From Archivesica marissinica (lineage: Eukaryota > Mollusca > Bivalvia > Venerida > Vesicomyidae), in assembly GCA_014843695.1 (NCBI GenBank), contig CM026387.1:73195749-73259748 (forward strand): a stretch of DNA of 64,000 nucleotides, in the 5' to 3' direction. Under the pieces are notes generated by a model. The model had not been told where the DNA came from. It saw nothing but the letters and a program-made list of their open reading frames with translations, and made no database searches. The position numbers and the translations under genes are program-made. Positions 20,455 through 30,429 of this stretch are shown here, piece by piece (the stretch's first letter is position 1; each line of letters opens with the position of its first letter).

Positions 20455-20762
20455 AAATATTTATTTGTGAACTATATGGCTCTTAGTTGGCTCCAAGATT
20501 TTTAAATTGGCTCCAGTGTTTTTCAATTAGCGACAGAAGTGGCGCAGACAAACATTCAGACAAGGGGAACCCTGACATATACATATAGCCATCTTTCCAC
20601 GCCGTTATCTTAGCTTATCTGTTTCCTACACATAAGCATATAACTATGTTGTATGCTATACATGTATTGTTGTTGTTGATTACAAAGTCTGCCGATTGCT
20701 TATCAGCAAGATGGCGACAAAACAAGCATATGGCTCCTTCTGTTGTGGAGTAAAGAGTTAAT

Positions 20763-20939
20763 CCAAGTGGTCTCTTGCTAGACGTGATCTTTCGAGCAAG
20801 TTTGACTATATATTCCTGTTTTCAGATTGAGTCTCTCGCCAAATCCTGCCTATTGTATATCAATCAATTGATAGAGAGAAGAACTATATAAGTTTTCTTT
20901 CATTCTAATCCATTTCAGTCTACGACTGTTAAATGATTC
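20763..20939. other. MITE relic and duplicate of the zinc-finger 5' exon edge
   Basis: Holds AAGTGGTCTCTTG and CAAGTTTGACTATA (relic of the 17-bp element type). Next comes CCTGTTTTCAGATTGAGTC then TCTCGCCAAAT, a near copy of the acceptor and first bases of the zinc-finger 5' exon at 21280-21310. Confidence 0.55.
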
Positions 20940-21162
20940 CAGGGTTCCCGCTGTCGGGTCGCCAATTGCGACAAAAAACAAATATTGGCGCTAAATTTTG
21001 TGATTTGGCGCAACTTTTTTTTTATTTTTTTTTATGCACATGTTTTGTCAAATACATGGCTTCAAATATTTATTTGTGAACTATATGGCTCTTAGTTGGC
21101 TCCAAGTTTTTTAATTGGCGACAGAAGTGGCGCAGACAAACATTCAGACAGTAGGAACCCTG
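20940..21162 (+). mobile_element. CAGGGTTCCC MITE (family B), copy 3
   Basis: CAGGGTTCCCGCTGTCGG to GTAGGAACCCTG. Flanking repeats are not clear. Holds an A/T-rich poly-T patch near 21017. Confidence 0.85.
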
Positions 21163-21291
21163 AAAGTGTTCATTTCTTGATTACATGTACAAATACTGAA
21201 ATAAATAGTGTTTAAACTAAATATACCATGGGTGGGTTGTATTATCAGCATGATACCTTGGTACCTGACTGTTATATATTTCTATTTTCAG

Positions 21292-21315
21292 TTTGAGCCT
21301 CTCGCCAAATGAACA
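21292..21315 (+). other. 5' UTR part of the zinc-finger gene's first coding exon
   Basis: TTTCTATTTTCAG at 21279-21291 is a good splice acceptor, so this exon probably follows an unseen non-coding exon. An upstream ATG at 21309 opens an 18-codon frame (21309-21362) overlapping the main start out of frame. Confidence 0.5.
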
Positions 21316-21375
21316 ATGGAACCGGGGTTAACTCAGGCTGTGAGGATAGTGCTGAAGTATGAGATACAATCTCTG
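21316..21375 (+). CDS. zinc-finger gene coding exon 1
   Basis: Exactly 20 codons from ATG to donor CTG|GTAAGT, phase 0. Confidence 0.8.
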
Positions 21376-24300
21376 GTAAGTTATCATTGTACAATCAGGG
21401 ATCATTCTAGAGGGCAATGTGGGACCTAGGGACCCTGACTTCGCCCTCTGAGGCCCCACTTGTCCCTTAAAAATATTAGTTTTTACAATTTTCATACAAA
21501 ATTTTGTCCAGTAAGATAACTGGCCCATTAAAAAGCACTGCTTCTATTCATATAACCTATTTAATGGTCATACTGTGTATTTTAACCTCATTTTATTAAA
21601 TAACAACATTCAAAGGCACAATCGTGCGCTTTCTCACTTCTCCCCAAACTTCTGACCTATAATGAGCTGTGATGAATATTTATGTTCAGCCTATACGAAT
21701 GTTTGTTCTCATTTTGTAGCTGAGTCGTCTTGCAGAGACTTTTATGTTCAGCATATACGAATGTTTGTTCTCATATTTAGCTGAGTCGTCTTGCAGAGAC
21801 TTTTATGTTCAGCCTATACGAATGTTTGTTCTCATTTTTAGCTGAGTCGTCTTGCAGAGACTTATGTTCAGCGTATACGAATGTTTGTTCTCATTTTTAG
21901 CTGAGTTGTCTTGCAGAGACTTTTATGTTCAGCCTATACGAATGTTTGTTCTCATTTTTAGCTGAGTCGTCTTGCAGAGACTTTTATGTTCAGCGTATAT
22001 GAATGTTTGTTCTCATTTGTAGCTGAGTTGTCTTGCAGAGACTTTTATGTTCAGCCTATACGAATGTTTGTTCTCATTTTTAGCTGAGTCGTCTTGCAGA
22101 GACTTTTATGTTCAGCGTATACGAATGTTTGTTCTCATTTTTAGCTGAGTCGTCTTGCAGAGACTTATGTTCAGCGTATACGAATGTTTGTTCTCATTTT
22201 TAGCTGAGTCGTCTTGCAGAGACTTTTATGTTCAGCATATACGAATGTTTGTTCTCATTTTGTAGCTGAGTCGTCTTGCAGAGACTTATGTTCAGCGTAT
22301 ACGAATGTTTGTTCTCATTTTGTAGCCGAGTCGTCTTGCAGAGACTTTTATGTTCAGCATATATAAATGTTTGTTCTCATTTTTAGCTGAGTCGTCTTGC
22401 AGAGACGGGTGAAGAGTACATTGTGTTCACTGCTAGTACCGATGAAGGGACGTGTGGACATATGGGATCTGTTAAAGGAGAGGGCTTCGTGAAATCCTCT
22501 AGTCTTCAAAATGTCAAACAACAGTTCCTTAACTTCTGTACAGGTTTGTTTTTAATATTTGTTGCACAAAGCGTTTTATTTGAATAAAATCAGTGAATTC
22601 ATGTTCATATTTATCGTCGCTACCGGTTGCCCATATGAGCGACGCCTCCTGAAGAGATTAGTTATTTTGGATTTATGGAGGATAGTGCAATGATACAGAC
22701 AGAGACCCATTACAGCGTCTCCTCTGGTTCTTTTACATGCACAGTGTAAAGCACCGACATGAGACCTCTTTAAAGTCCCATCTGAAAGACTGTTAATTTT
22801 ATTAGGGTCAGACAGGGGATCGAACCTGCGATCCCTGGATTACCAGTCCAACATTTAGCCACTGGACTACAGAACAGTGCGATGGTGCGTGTCCATGTTT
22901 CATGCAGATTGACCCAGTAACACTGGAGTAATAAATGTCCTTTCACCTGTTGCACGCTACCTGATAACTATTGTAGCCCTTCTGTGTATATGAAAGCTAT
23001 TCTTCTTAAAAAGTCAGCCTCCGTGGTCGAGTGGTTGTCGCTGACTTGTGTACCACTGTAACTTATCATCACCGATGGTCACGGGTTCGAGTCCCGCTCA
23101 GGCCGTGTCTCATTTATATGAAAAAGTTGGCAATTTCTTACAGAGGTTTGTGCACCCAAGTACTGGTTAACCGCTGGAGCCTGTCCAGGAAAGGTGTTGT
23201 TAGGTAAACTGCCCGCCGGCGATACAGCCCAAAATGGTGCTGATGCAGGCGTAAAACCCGAACTAACAAACAAAACAAACAAATTCTTCTTAATAGTAAT
23301 AATTTTTCATCATTGACATTTGAATATTTGCAGGTAAAGAAAAATTCCCACCACCTCTTTCGAATGTCACGTCAACTCCGAAGCCAAACAGGCGCAAATC
23401 CACCCCACGACACAAATTTCAACAGGGTGCTGTCGGTGTACCCGCCAATGATCTTAGATTAGAAGTTCCCAACATGTGTCAGTCTACAAAGGAAGACGTA
23501 GCTTCTTCTGGTGACTTGAATGTTTCAGCATGTGCCTTAGACCTTAGTGATAAAAGTGGCGGATATGCATACACGTTGGAAGGTAAGGACGACATACCGA
23601 GATACAACGGTAATGTGTCTCAGGGCAGCTTTGGTTTTCAGTATGAAGATGTTGGGAGTAAGTTGGAAATCCCTGATGTGAAGCTGCCGCAATTTAAGTG
23701 GCAAGATGAGAAATTGCATCCGGTTATCCAAGATCAACCTGAGAGTGGAATTGAAAATGTTACTGCTGAAAAGCCGAAAGAGATGCGTGTAGATGACATG
23801 TACGAGAACAAAAACTTGGCACTCGACTGTATGACATTTGGAGATTTGAGTCTGTTTGGTGGGGTTAGTAATGTGGCAAGGGGTAGACAGCAGCAGGGTT
23901 TTCAAAATAAGAGGAAAGCGAGAAAAGGGCTGGTAATGAAACAAAGGAATGAACTGAAGCAAGAAGTAGTTGAGCCGTCCATCAATTCTCTCGTACCAAA
24001 TGGAAATGAAAATATTTTGAAGTCAGATAGCGACAATCATATGACAAGCTCGCTTGCAGTTATTAAAGCGAATGAAATAGACTCGGCTGACACAGTTCAC
24101 AATCACGCAACTAAAACTGAAAGCTCAACCAGTCTTAGCGACATCACGGACATGAAAAGTGCTTTCGAAGAAATTGGAAATATGGCAAAGTGTTTGATCT
24201 GTAACAAGATTCTAGCCAATAAAAACAATCGTACATTCCATTGGCGCTCTCATGTAGGCGATAAAAGGTACACATGCGATATATGCCTGAAAGCTTTCAC

Positions 24301-24703
24301 ACACCCATCTAACATGCGATCACATCGAAAAATACACACCGACGAAAAACCATTTCCGTGCGATCTCTGCGAGCGGCGGTTCCGACGTCGCGATTATTTG
24401 CTCCAGCATTTGGAACGCTTCCACTACAATCCTAAGCAAGCATCGGACAAAAGTCTGAATGAAAGTGAGAGCTTTATGGATCTCTCGGAAAACCAGTCTA
24501 TCTATAAGCTGGATTCATCTGAAAACCAGTCTTTCTGTAGACTGGATCCCCCTGAAAACCAATCTGCCTGTAGACTGGATCCCCCTGAAAACCAATCTGC
24601 CTGTAGACTGGATCCCCCTGAAAACGAAACTGCAAGTAAACTGGATCCCCCTGAAAACCAATCCTCAAGTATAGTGGAACCCTCTGACGATCAGTCCCTC
24701 TGA
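21316..24703 (+). CDS. C2H2 zinc-finger protein, three coding exons
   Basis: Exons 21316-21375, 22387-22543 and 23334-24703 join in frame to 528 codons. The start MEPGLTQAVRIVLKYEIQSL has good context (A at -3, G at +4). Residues 1-73 form a conserved-looking N-terminal segment (LAETGEEYIVFTAS, NVKQQFLNFCTGK). A long acidic middle follows, with a basic patch (QNKRKARKG). Three C2H2 fingers begin near residues 359, 387 and 415 (CLICNKI, CDICLKAF, CDLCERRF; the last ends HLERFH). The first linker is HVGDKRYTC, the second HTDEKPFPC, close to the classic TGEKPY linker. A C-terminal array of 11-residue repeats (PPENQSACRLD) follows. A nuclear DNA-binding role is likely; no ortholog is recognised. 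Introns hold a splice-site array (intron 1) and two SINEs (intron 2). Confidence 0.88.
21396..21668 (+). mobile_element. CAGGG MITE (family A), copy 2
   Basis: Starts CAGGGATCATTCTAGAGGGC. The right end is degraded (expected CTAGAATGAACCCTG). Sits in zinc-finger intron 1, 20 bp after the donor. Confidence 0.82.
21690..22386 (+). repeat. about 61-bp array repeating the 3' splice site, 11 copies before the real one
   Basis: Each unit holds TTTGTTCTCATTTTTAG then CTGAGTCGTCTTGCAGAGAC, that is, the polypyrimidine tract, the AG acceptor and the first 20 nt of coding exon 2. A spacer TTTTATGTTCAGCCTATACG follows. The last copy continues into the true exon at 22387. The units are 59-62 bp, mostly not multiples of three, so use of a single upstream acceptor would usually break the frame. 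Confidence 0.93.
22387..22543 (+). CDS. zinc-finger gene coding exon 2
   Basis: Acceptor CTCATTTTTAG|CTGAG, donor ACAG|GTTTGT, phase 1 at its end. Encodes LSRLAETGEEYIVFTAS through LNFCT. An alternative acceptor 16 nt inside the exon (TTGCAG|AGAC) would shift the frame. The 5' edge of this exon is the unit amplified in the upstream array. Confidence 0.82.
22606..22885 (-). mobile_element. SINE family C, copy 2
   Basis: Full-length reverse copy: ATATGAGCGACGCCTCCTGA at the tail end, GGGATCGAACCTGCGATCC in the head. Lies in zinc-finger intron 2. Confidence 0.88.
23018..23285 (+). mobile_element. SINE family E, copy 1 (full length)
   Basis: Head GCCTCCGTGGTCGAGTGGTT with B box GGGTTCGAGTCCC (Ser/Leu-tRNA-like); body GGCAATTTCTTACAGAGG, GTACTGGTTAACCGCTGGAG, AAAATGGTGCTGATGCAGGC; A-rich tail of AAACAAAC units. 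Lies in intron 2, about 50 bp before exon 3. Confidence 0.88.
23334..24703 (+). CDS. zinc-finger gene coding exon 3 (terminal)
   Basis: Acceptor ATATTTGCAG|GTAAAG. Encodes the middle region, all three fingers and the 11-residue repeats, ending TGA at 24701. Confidence 0.88.
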
Positions 24704-24850
24704 GAACCAGAATGTCTGTAAACTGGTTAATTCTGGAAACCAGTCTATCTGCAATCTGGGTCCATTTCAAAACCAGACTGTCTGTAAACTGGTTATTTTC
24801 GGAAACCTGTCTTATCTGCAAACTGGTTCCACATGAAAACCTGTCTGTAA
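24470..24850 (+). repeat. 33-bp coding minisatellite extending into the 3' UTR
   Basis: Units such as GGATCCCCCTGAAAACCAAT then CTGCCTGTAGACT encode the 11-residue repeat. The repeat pattern goes on for about 140 bp past the stop at 24701, in a different reading frame. Confidence 0.85.
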
Positions 24851-24915
24851 CCACACCCTCTATAAACTGATCCCTCTCACCCTCTGTATATCAATGGTTG
24901 TGGTTGGTGACTTCA

Positions 24916-25197
24916 CAGGGATCATTCTAGAGGTCGATGTGGGCGGAATTAGTCGTCCTAGGGACCCTGACTTCGCCCTCTGGGCCCCCCACTTCTCCCT
25001 AAATAACTTTTTTTTTACAATTTTCGTACAAGATTTTGTCCAGTAAGATACACTGGCCCATTATAAAGCACTCCTTTTATTAAAATGTTGTATTTAATGG
25101 TCATACTGTGCATTTTAACCATATTTTGTTGAAATTTATTAAATGACACCATCTAGGGACGTGATCTCCCAAAAATTCTATCCTAGAATGAACCCTG
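24916..25197 (+). mobile_element. CAGGG MITE (family A), copy 3
   Basis: CAGGGATCATTCTAGAGGTC to TAGAATGAACCCTG; 282 bp. Flanking repeats are not evident. Lies just downstream of the zinc-finger gene. Confidence 0.88.
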
Positions 25198-25735
25198 CTT
25201 TAAACCACTTGTCCCTCGCCACCGTTGTGTCAAATCCACTTTGTGATGGAGAATTCATTCATGTGGTGACTGGTTCAACGCAGGTGCCCGTCCATGCCGG
25301 AGGCACTGCTCGGAGAGCCATTCATAGAGTGTTACAAAATTCGTACAACGTTAGACTAAACGCTCTGGTGGCATCATTCCTGATGTAATCAACGAGGGAG
25401 AGAGGAGAGACGATGTGAATTTATGTGCACATGAACACCTTCGTGATTCTAGTGAACCTCAAACATGCAGCCCCTCGGTCACGAATAGAAAAGCACCGCA
25501 TCCATTTCACCATGGAAGCTTCACAAGTTCCGACGCGGTATGGTTTAGTGGGGTTACGCTGTTGTTACTTTACGTTTGGAAGATTTGTTTATAACAATTA
25601 ACATATCAACAGAATATATTCTGTGTATTGCTCAAAATGATGTCCCAGTTTACATATCTCTGTAAACCAGTGTAATTTGGAATTGTATTTTTGTAGTATT
25701 TTTTTTCTAACAGTATTTACTGCTTGTGACAATCG
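25198..25735. other. SINE-derived fragments and unassigned sequence
   Basis: Contains worn pieces of SINE F (GGTGCCCGTCCATGCCGGA) and SINE H (ATTCCTGATGTAATCAACGA, near 25374). No gene is seen. Confidence 0.5.
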
Positions 25736-26466
25736 TGTACTATTTCTGTATTCGTAGACAATGATCATATTTGCATATAATGATTTAACTTCCGTAGTAC
25801 TTAGTGTTGTGGTCCGCCTCCGTGGTCGAGTGGTTACGGTCGCTGACTTGTATACCACTGTAACCTATCATCACTGATGGTCACGGGTTCGATTATTTGC
25901 GTGTAATGGTTTACTTCCGTAGTACTTAGTGTTGTAGCTGGAGCGTCATGTACTATTTCTGTATTCGTAGACAATGATCATATTTGCGTGTAATGGTTTA
26001 CTTCCATAGTACTTAGTGTTGTAGCTGGAGCGTCATGTACTATTTCTGTATTCGTAGACAATGATCATATTTGCGTGTAATGGTTTACTTCCATAGTACT
26101 TAGTGTTGTAGCTGGAGCGTCATGTACTATTTCTGTATTCGTAGACAATGATCATATTTGCGTGTAATGGTTTACTTCCATAGTACTTAGTGTTGTAGCT
26201 GGAGCGTCATGTACTATTTCTGTATTCGTAGACAATGATCATATTTGCGTGTAATGGTTTACTTCCATAGTACTTAGTGTTGTAGCTGGAGCGTCATGTA
26301 CTATTTCTGTATTCGTAGACAATGATCATATTTGCGTGTAATGGTTTACTTCCATAGTACTTAGTGTTGTAGCTGGAGCGTCATGTACTATTTCTGTATT
26401 CGTAGACAATGATCATATTTGCGTGTAATGGTTTACTTCCATAGTACTTAGTGTTGTAGCTGGAGC
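25736..26466. repeat. 87-bp minisatellite, about 8 copies, first copy split by a SINE piece
   Basis: Unit TGTACTATTTCTGTATTCG then TAGACAATGATCATATTTGC, TTTACTTCCATAGTACTTAG and TGTTGTAGCTGGAGC. Near 25812-25890 a fragment of SINE E (CCTCCGTGGTCGAGTGGTTA to CACGGGTTCGA) interrupts the first repeat. Later units are nearly identical, implying recent expansion. Confidence 0.93.
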
Positions 26467-26665
26467 ATTAGTTTATACAAATTTATTTTAGCTCGATTGC
26501 GAAACAAGTTCTTATAACTTATATTAATCTCTCGAGAGACCTCATTCCTGATGAAATCCATCGCCACGAGGGAGAGAGAAGAGGCATGTGGAATTTAAAT
26601 GCTTTGTCTATGGGCACACTCGTAACGGCTCCAGCGCGGCTCGAACTCCGGGAACATTAGAGTAA
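26467..26665 (-). mobile_element. SINE family H, copy 5
   Basis: TTTAGCTCGATTGCGAAAC, then ATTCCTGATGAAATCCATCG and GTAACGGCTCCAGCGCGGCT (part of the head). Confidence 0.85.
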
Positions 26666-26689
26666 TAGTCCTGTTCAAAATGACCTCCA

Positions 26690-28225
26690 GGGGGGACCTT
26701 CATGGCCGAGCGGTTACAGTCGTTGACTTCAAATCACTTGCCCCTCGCTACTGTAGGTTTGCCCCTCGCCACTGTAGGTTTGCCCCTCGCCACTGTAGGT
26801 TTGCCCCTCGCCACTGTAGGTTTGCCCCTCGCCACTGTAGGTTTGCCCCTCGCCACTGTAGTGCCCCTCGCCACTGTAGGTTTGCCCCTCGCCACTGTAG
26901 GTTTGCCCCTCGCCACTGTAGGTTTGCCCCTCGCCACTGTAGGTTTGCCCCTCGCCACTGTAGGTTTGCCCCTCGCCACTGTAGGTTTGCCCCTCGCCAC
27001 TGTAGGTTTGCCCCTCGCCACTGTAGGTTTGCCCCTCGCCACTGTAGGTTTGCCCCTCGCCACTGTAGGTTTGCCCCTCGCCACTGTAGGTTTGCCCCTC
27101 GCCACTGTAGGTTTGCCCCTCGCCACTGTAGGTTTGCCCCTCGCCACTGTAGGTTTGCCCCTCGCCACTGTAGGTTTGCCCCTCGCTGCACTGTAGGTTT
27201 GCCCCTCGCCACTGTAGGTTTGCCCCTCGCCACTGTAGGTTTGCCCCTCGCCACTGTAGGTTTGCCCCTCGCCACTGTAGGTTTGCCCCTCGCCACTGTA
27301 GGTTTGCCCCTCGCCACTGTAGGTTTGCCCCTCGCCACTGTAGGTTTGCCCCTCGCCTGTAGGTTTGCCCCTCGCTACTGTAGGTTTGCCCCTCGCCACT
27401 GTAGGTTTGCCCCTCGCTACTGTAGGTTTGCCCCTCGCCACTGTAGGTTTGCCCTCGCTACTGTAGGTTTGCCCCTCGCTACTGTAGGTTTGCCCCTCGC
27501 CACGTAGGTTTGCCCCTCGCCACTGTAGGTTTGCCCCTCGCTACTGTAGGTTTGCCCCTCGCTACTGTAGGTTTGCCCCTCGCCACTGTAGGTTTGCCCC
27601 TCGCCACTGTAGGTTTGCCCCTCGCCACTGTAGGTTTGCCCCTCGCCACTGTAGGTTTGCCCCTCGCCACTGTAGGTTTGCCCCTCGCTACTGTAGGTTT
27701 GCCCTCGCTACTGTAGTTTGCCCCTCGACTGTAGGTTCCTCGCACTGTGTTTGCCCCTCGCCACTGTAGGTTTGCCCCCGCTACTAGTTTGCCCCTCGCC
27801 ACTGTAGGTTTGCCCCTCGCCACTGTAGGTTTGCCCCTCGCCACTGTAGGTTTGCCCCTCGCCACTGTAGGTTTGCCCCTCGCCACTGTAGGTTTGCCCT
27901 CGCTACTGTAGTTTGCCCCTCGCCACTGTAGGTTTGCCCCTCGCACTGTAGTTTGCCCTCGCCACTGTAGGTTTGCCCCCGCCACTGTAGGTTTGCCCCT
28001 CGCTACTGTAGGTTTGCCCCTCGCTACTGTAGGTTTGCCCCTCGCTACTGTAGGTTTGCCCCTCGCTACTGTAGGTTTGCCCCTCGCCACTGTAGGTTTG
28101 CCCCTCGCCACTGTAGGTTTGCCCCTCGCCACTGTAGGTTTGCCCCTCGCTACTGTAGGTTTGAATCCCACCTGGGGTGTCGATTTCTTTCAAGTGAGGA
28201 AGATGACTTGCGGAAGGTTCTACCC
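26690..28225 (+). mobile_element. SINE family F, copy 2, with expanded tRNA-like head
   Basis: Head CTTCATGGCCGAGCGGTTAC, then the 21-bp array, then GGTTTGAATCCCACCTGGGG and the body TTTCTTTCAAGTGAGGAAG. The body is cut at CTACCC by a CAGGG MITE (28226-28530) and resumes after it. Confidence 0.88.
26735..28165. repeat. 21-bp minisatellite within a SINE head, about 68 copies
   Basis: Unit TGTAGGTTTGCCCCTCGCCA plus C, derived from the head segment TTGCCCCTCGCTACTGTAGG that leads into the B box. The unit is seven codons long, which accounts for open frames on both strands. A cluster of short indels at 27690-27800 and 27895-27990 suggests read errors. Confidence 0.96.
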
Positions 28226-28530
28226 CAGGGATCATTTTAGAGGGCGATGTGGGCGAAATAGTCGCCCTAGGGACCCTGACTTCGCCCTCTGGGGGCCCCA
28301 CTTCTCCCAAAAAAAAGAAGTTTTTTTTGGTTTTTACGATTTTCAAACACAATTTTGTCTAGTAAGATACACTGGCCCATTATAAAGCACTCCTATTCAA
28401 ATGTTGTATTTAATGGTTGTACTGTGCATTTTAACCCTATTTTGGAGAAGTATATTAAAGAACACCATTTAAGGAAGCGATCAGGCACTTTCTCACTTCT
28501 CCCAAAAATTCTGACCTAGAATGAACCCTG
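28226..28530 (+). mobile_element. CAGGG MITE (family A), copy 4, inserted in SINE F
   Basis: CAGGGATCATTTTAGAGGGC to TAGAATGAACCCTG with 5-bp flanking repeats TACCC (28221-28225, 28531-28535). The insertion point inside SINE F is visible on both sides. Confidence 0.9.
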
Positions 28531-28785
28531 TACCCAGGTGCACATCTGTGCGGAAATACTGCTTGGCTGGGGCGGAATCCCACTGAGGTTGTCGGATTTC
28601 TTTCAAGTGAGGAAGCTACTCAGCTGGTTAGTGAAAGGTCAGTGGATCTACCCATCTGTGCGGAAATACTGCTCAGAGGGGCACCTTGGGGTCTTCCTCC
28701 ACCAATAATAGCTGGAGAGTCACCATATGACCTAAGAGTTTGGTACGACTTTAAACTAAAACAAAACAAACAAACATTATGCTGT
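28531..28785 (+). mobile_element. SINE family F, copy 2 remainder plus partial duplicate body
   Basis: Resumes with GGTGCACATCTGTGCGGAAA. A second body segment follows (TTTCTTTCAAGTGAGGAAGC, GGGGTCTTCCTCCACCAATA, GTCACCATATGACC) with an A-rich tail. Confidence 0.8.
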
Positions 28786-28894
28786 TCCACGCATCTTACT
28801 CTAATTTACTTGTGTAGTTGGAGGGTTAAAGTCCCATTCTTCGTAGCTCTGTTTCTCCATAGCAAATCGTAATAGCAGACCTGAATGTGCTTAA

Positions 28895-29496
28895 AGCAGC
28901 TTTACATCGTAATAAAGGATGTTTTGGGTAAAATATAAATACTAATGTGTGTGTGTTTACAAAAATCGAAATAGTCGCTCAGAAACGATAACATTCCAAT
29001 AAATTTAAACCGTCGTATACGCGAATTTGCTTATCAACACACGAAATGTAAACACGCACAGCGCGCATGCGTGAAACAACAGAGGATGTAGAAAACAACG
29101 TATATATTTTGAACATGAAAGACTATCTATCTATCTTCCTCTAATGTCGAACCCCTCGCGGGGATGTAGAAATGTCCCTATAAGACTTAGCTAACAGAGG
29201 TATGAATCAACATATCAAGTAATTTAATTTAAAAAGACAACGTGGGACAAATGGGGACGATGCATTCCGAATGTAAACAAGTGCGGACGATGCATTTCGG
29301 TTGTAAACAAGTGCGTGACCAATCGACTCGGGAAGTCCTACTTTCGGTTTCGCGTTTGTTTTATCGCAAAAACCACTGTTTACCAAATGAACATAAGCAT
29401 ACAAAGTATAATGTTAGAATGTGTAGCAGCATTGCTACCCATACGTAAAAATTGAATTTTTCAAATATCTTTTATTTCATACGATGTAATGCTGCT
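28895..29496. mobile_element. TTAA-flanked MITE (family I), copy 1
   Basis: A 602-bp element with inverted ends (left AGCAGCTTTACATCGTA, right TACGATGTAATGCTGCT) and TTAA on both sides (28891-28894, 29497-29500). The interior contains a SINE-N-like stretch CTAATGTCGAACCCCTCGCG. Frames at 29207-29448 fall inside it and have no coding features. Confidence 0.92.
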
Positions 29497-29591
29497 TTAA
29501 AGCCTGTTAAACATGTTTTGAACTTGCTGTCATAAACAATGGGACACTCGTGTACACTGCAAGTTTGTTGTTCTGATCAGGAATAAGAATA

Positions 29592-30207
29592 CAGTCAAAC
29601 CTGACTTAAGCAGCCAGCCAAGGGAATCACAGAAAGTGGCTTAGCACAGGTGGCTGCTTAATAGAGGTTAAATGTATAATAAAGCAACATATTGGGAATC
29701 TGACAACTGGCTGCTTAATGCAGGTTGGCTGCTTAATAGAGGTTAAAGTCGGAAGTCGTGATAGCGCCGTGGATGCGCGTTCGCTTCAGGTGCGAAAGGT
29801 CCGGAGTTCGAGCCCCGCTGGAGCCGTTACGATTGTGCCCTTAGGCAAGGCATTTAAATTCCACGTTGCCTCTTCTCTCTCCCTCATGGCAATGGATTCC
29901 ATCAGGAATGAGGTCTCGAGAGTGATTAAATATAAGTTGAAAGAAATTGTTTCGCAATCGAGCTAAAATAAATTTGTATAAATAGAGGTTAAATGTATAA
30001 TATTGGGAATCTGAAAACTGGCTGCTTAATGCAGGTTGGCTGGTTAATAGAGGTTAAATGTATAATATTGGGAATCTGAAAACTGGCTGCTTAATGCAGG
30101 TTGGCTGCTTAATAGAGGTTAAATGTATAATATTGGGAATCTGAAAACTGGCTGCTTAATGCAGGTTGGCTGCTTAATAGAGGTGACCACTAACACAGGT
30201 TTGACTG
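29592..30207. mobile_element. CAGTC-type MITE (family P), copy 2
   Basis: CAGTCAAACCTGACTTAAGC to AACACAGGTTTGACTG with TA at both ends. It contains a SINE H insertion (29748-29980) and three tandem copies of a 64-65 bp internal segment (GGGAATCTGAAAACTGGC). Without these it would match the 177-bp copy at 12407. Confidence 0.88.
29748..29980 (+). mobile_element. SINE family H, copy 6 (full length)
   Basis: A 233-bp SINE with a perfect 13-bp target duplication AATAGAGGTTAAA (29735-29747, 29981-29993). tRNA-like head GATAGCGCCGTGGATGCGCG with B box GGAGTTCGAGCCCCG; tail CAATCGAGCTAAAATAAATT. This is the reference copy for the family. Confidence 0.93.
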
Positions 30208-30429
30208 TAATTTAGTACATGTTTGTTGTTTTCACCAGGAATATGACTAATTTAGTACATTGGATATGTGTTGGGGGATTTAGTTGATGCTATACTGATT
30301 GTGTATAATTTTGTTTCTTTAAATTGCAAGTGTGGCTTACATATAATATTGTTCTAGGGTTGTTGAGTAGTTTTATACGTGTCTATTCCCCATTTATACT
30401 GATTGATCAAGATAATCTGACATATGGCT

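Larger units (their letters stand above)
19660..20574 (+). mobile_element. CAGGGTTCCC MITE (family B), copy 2, split by a LINE
   Basis: Starts CAGGGTTCCCGCTG and ends AGGGGAACCCTG, with 5-bp flanking repeats ACATA (19655-19659 and 20575-20579). The LINE insertion accounts for its extra length. Confidence 0.88.
19607..20762. mobile_element. TTAA-flanked MITE (family O) with nested insertions
   Basis: Outer ends TTAACCCTTTACTCCACA and TGTGGAGTAAAGAGTTAA form an inverted repeat with TTAA at both borders, as in piggyBac-type elements. A family B MITE (19660-20574) is inserted in it, and that copy is in turn split by a LINE fragment (19771-20454). Confidence 0.75.

Noticed and set aside
23018..23105. 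A true tRNA-Ser or tRNA-Leu gene
   Set aside because: It is the head of SINE family E; the same body and tail follow at 38965-39215.
26680..28385. Long ORFs with seven-residue repeats
   Set aside because: Product of the 21-bp SINE-head array; open in several frames on both strands.
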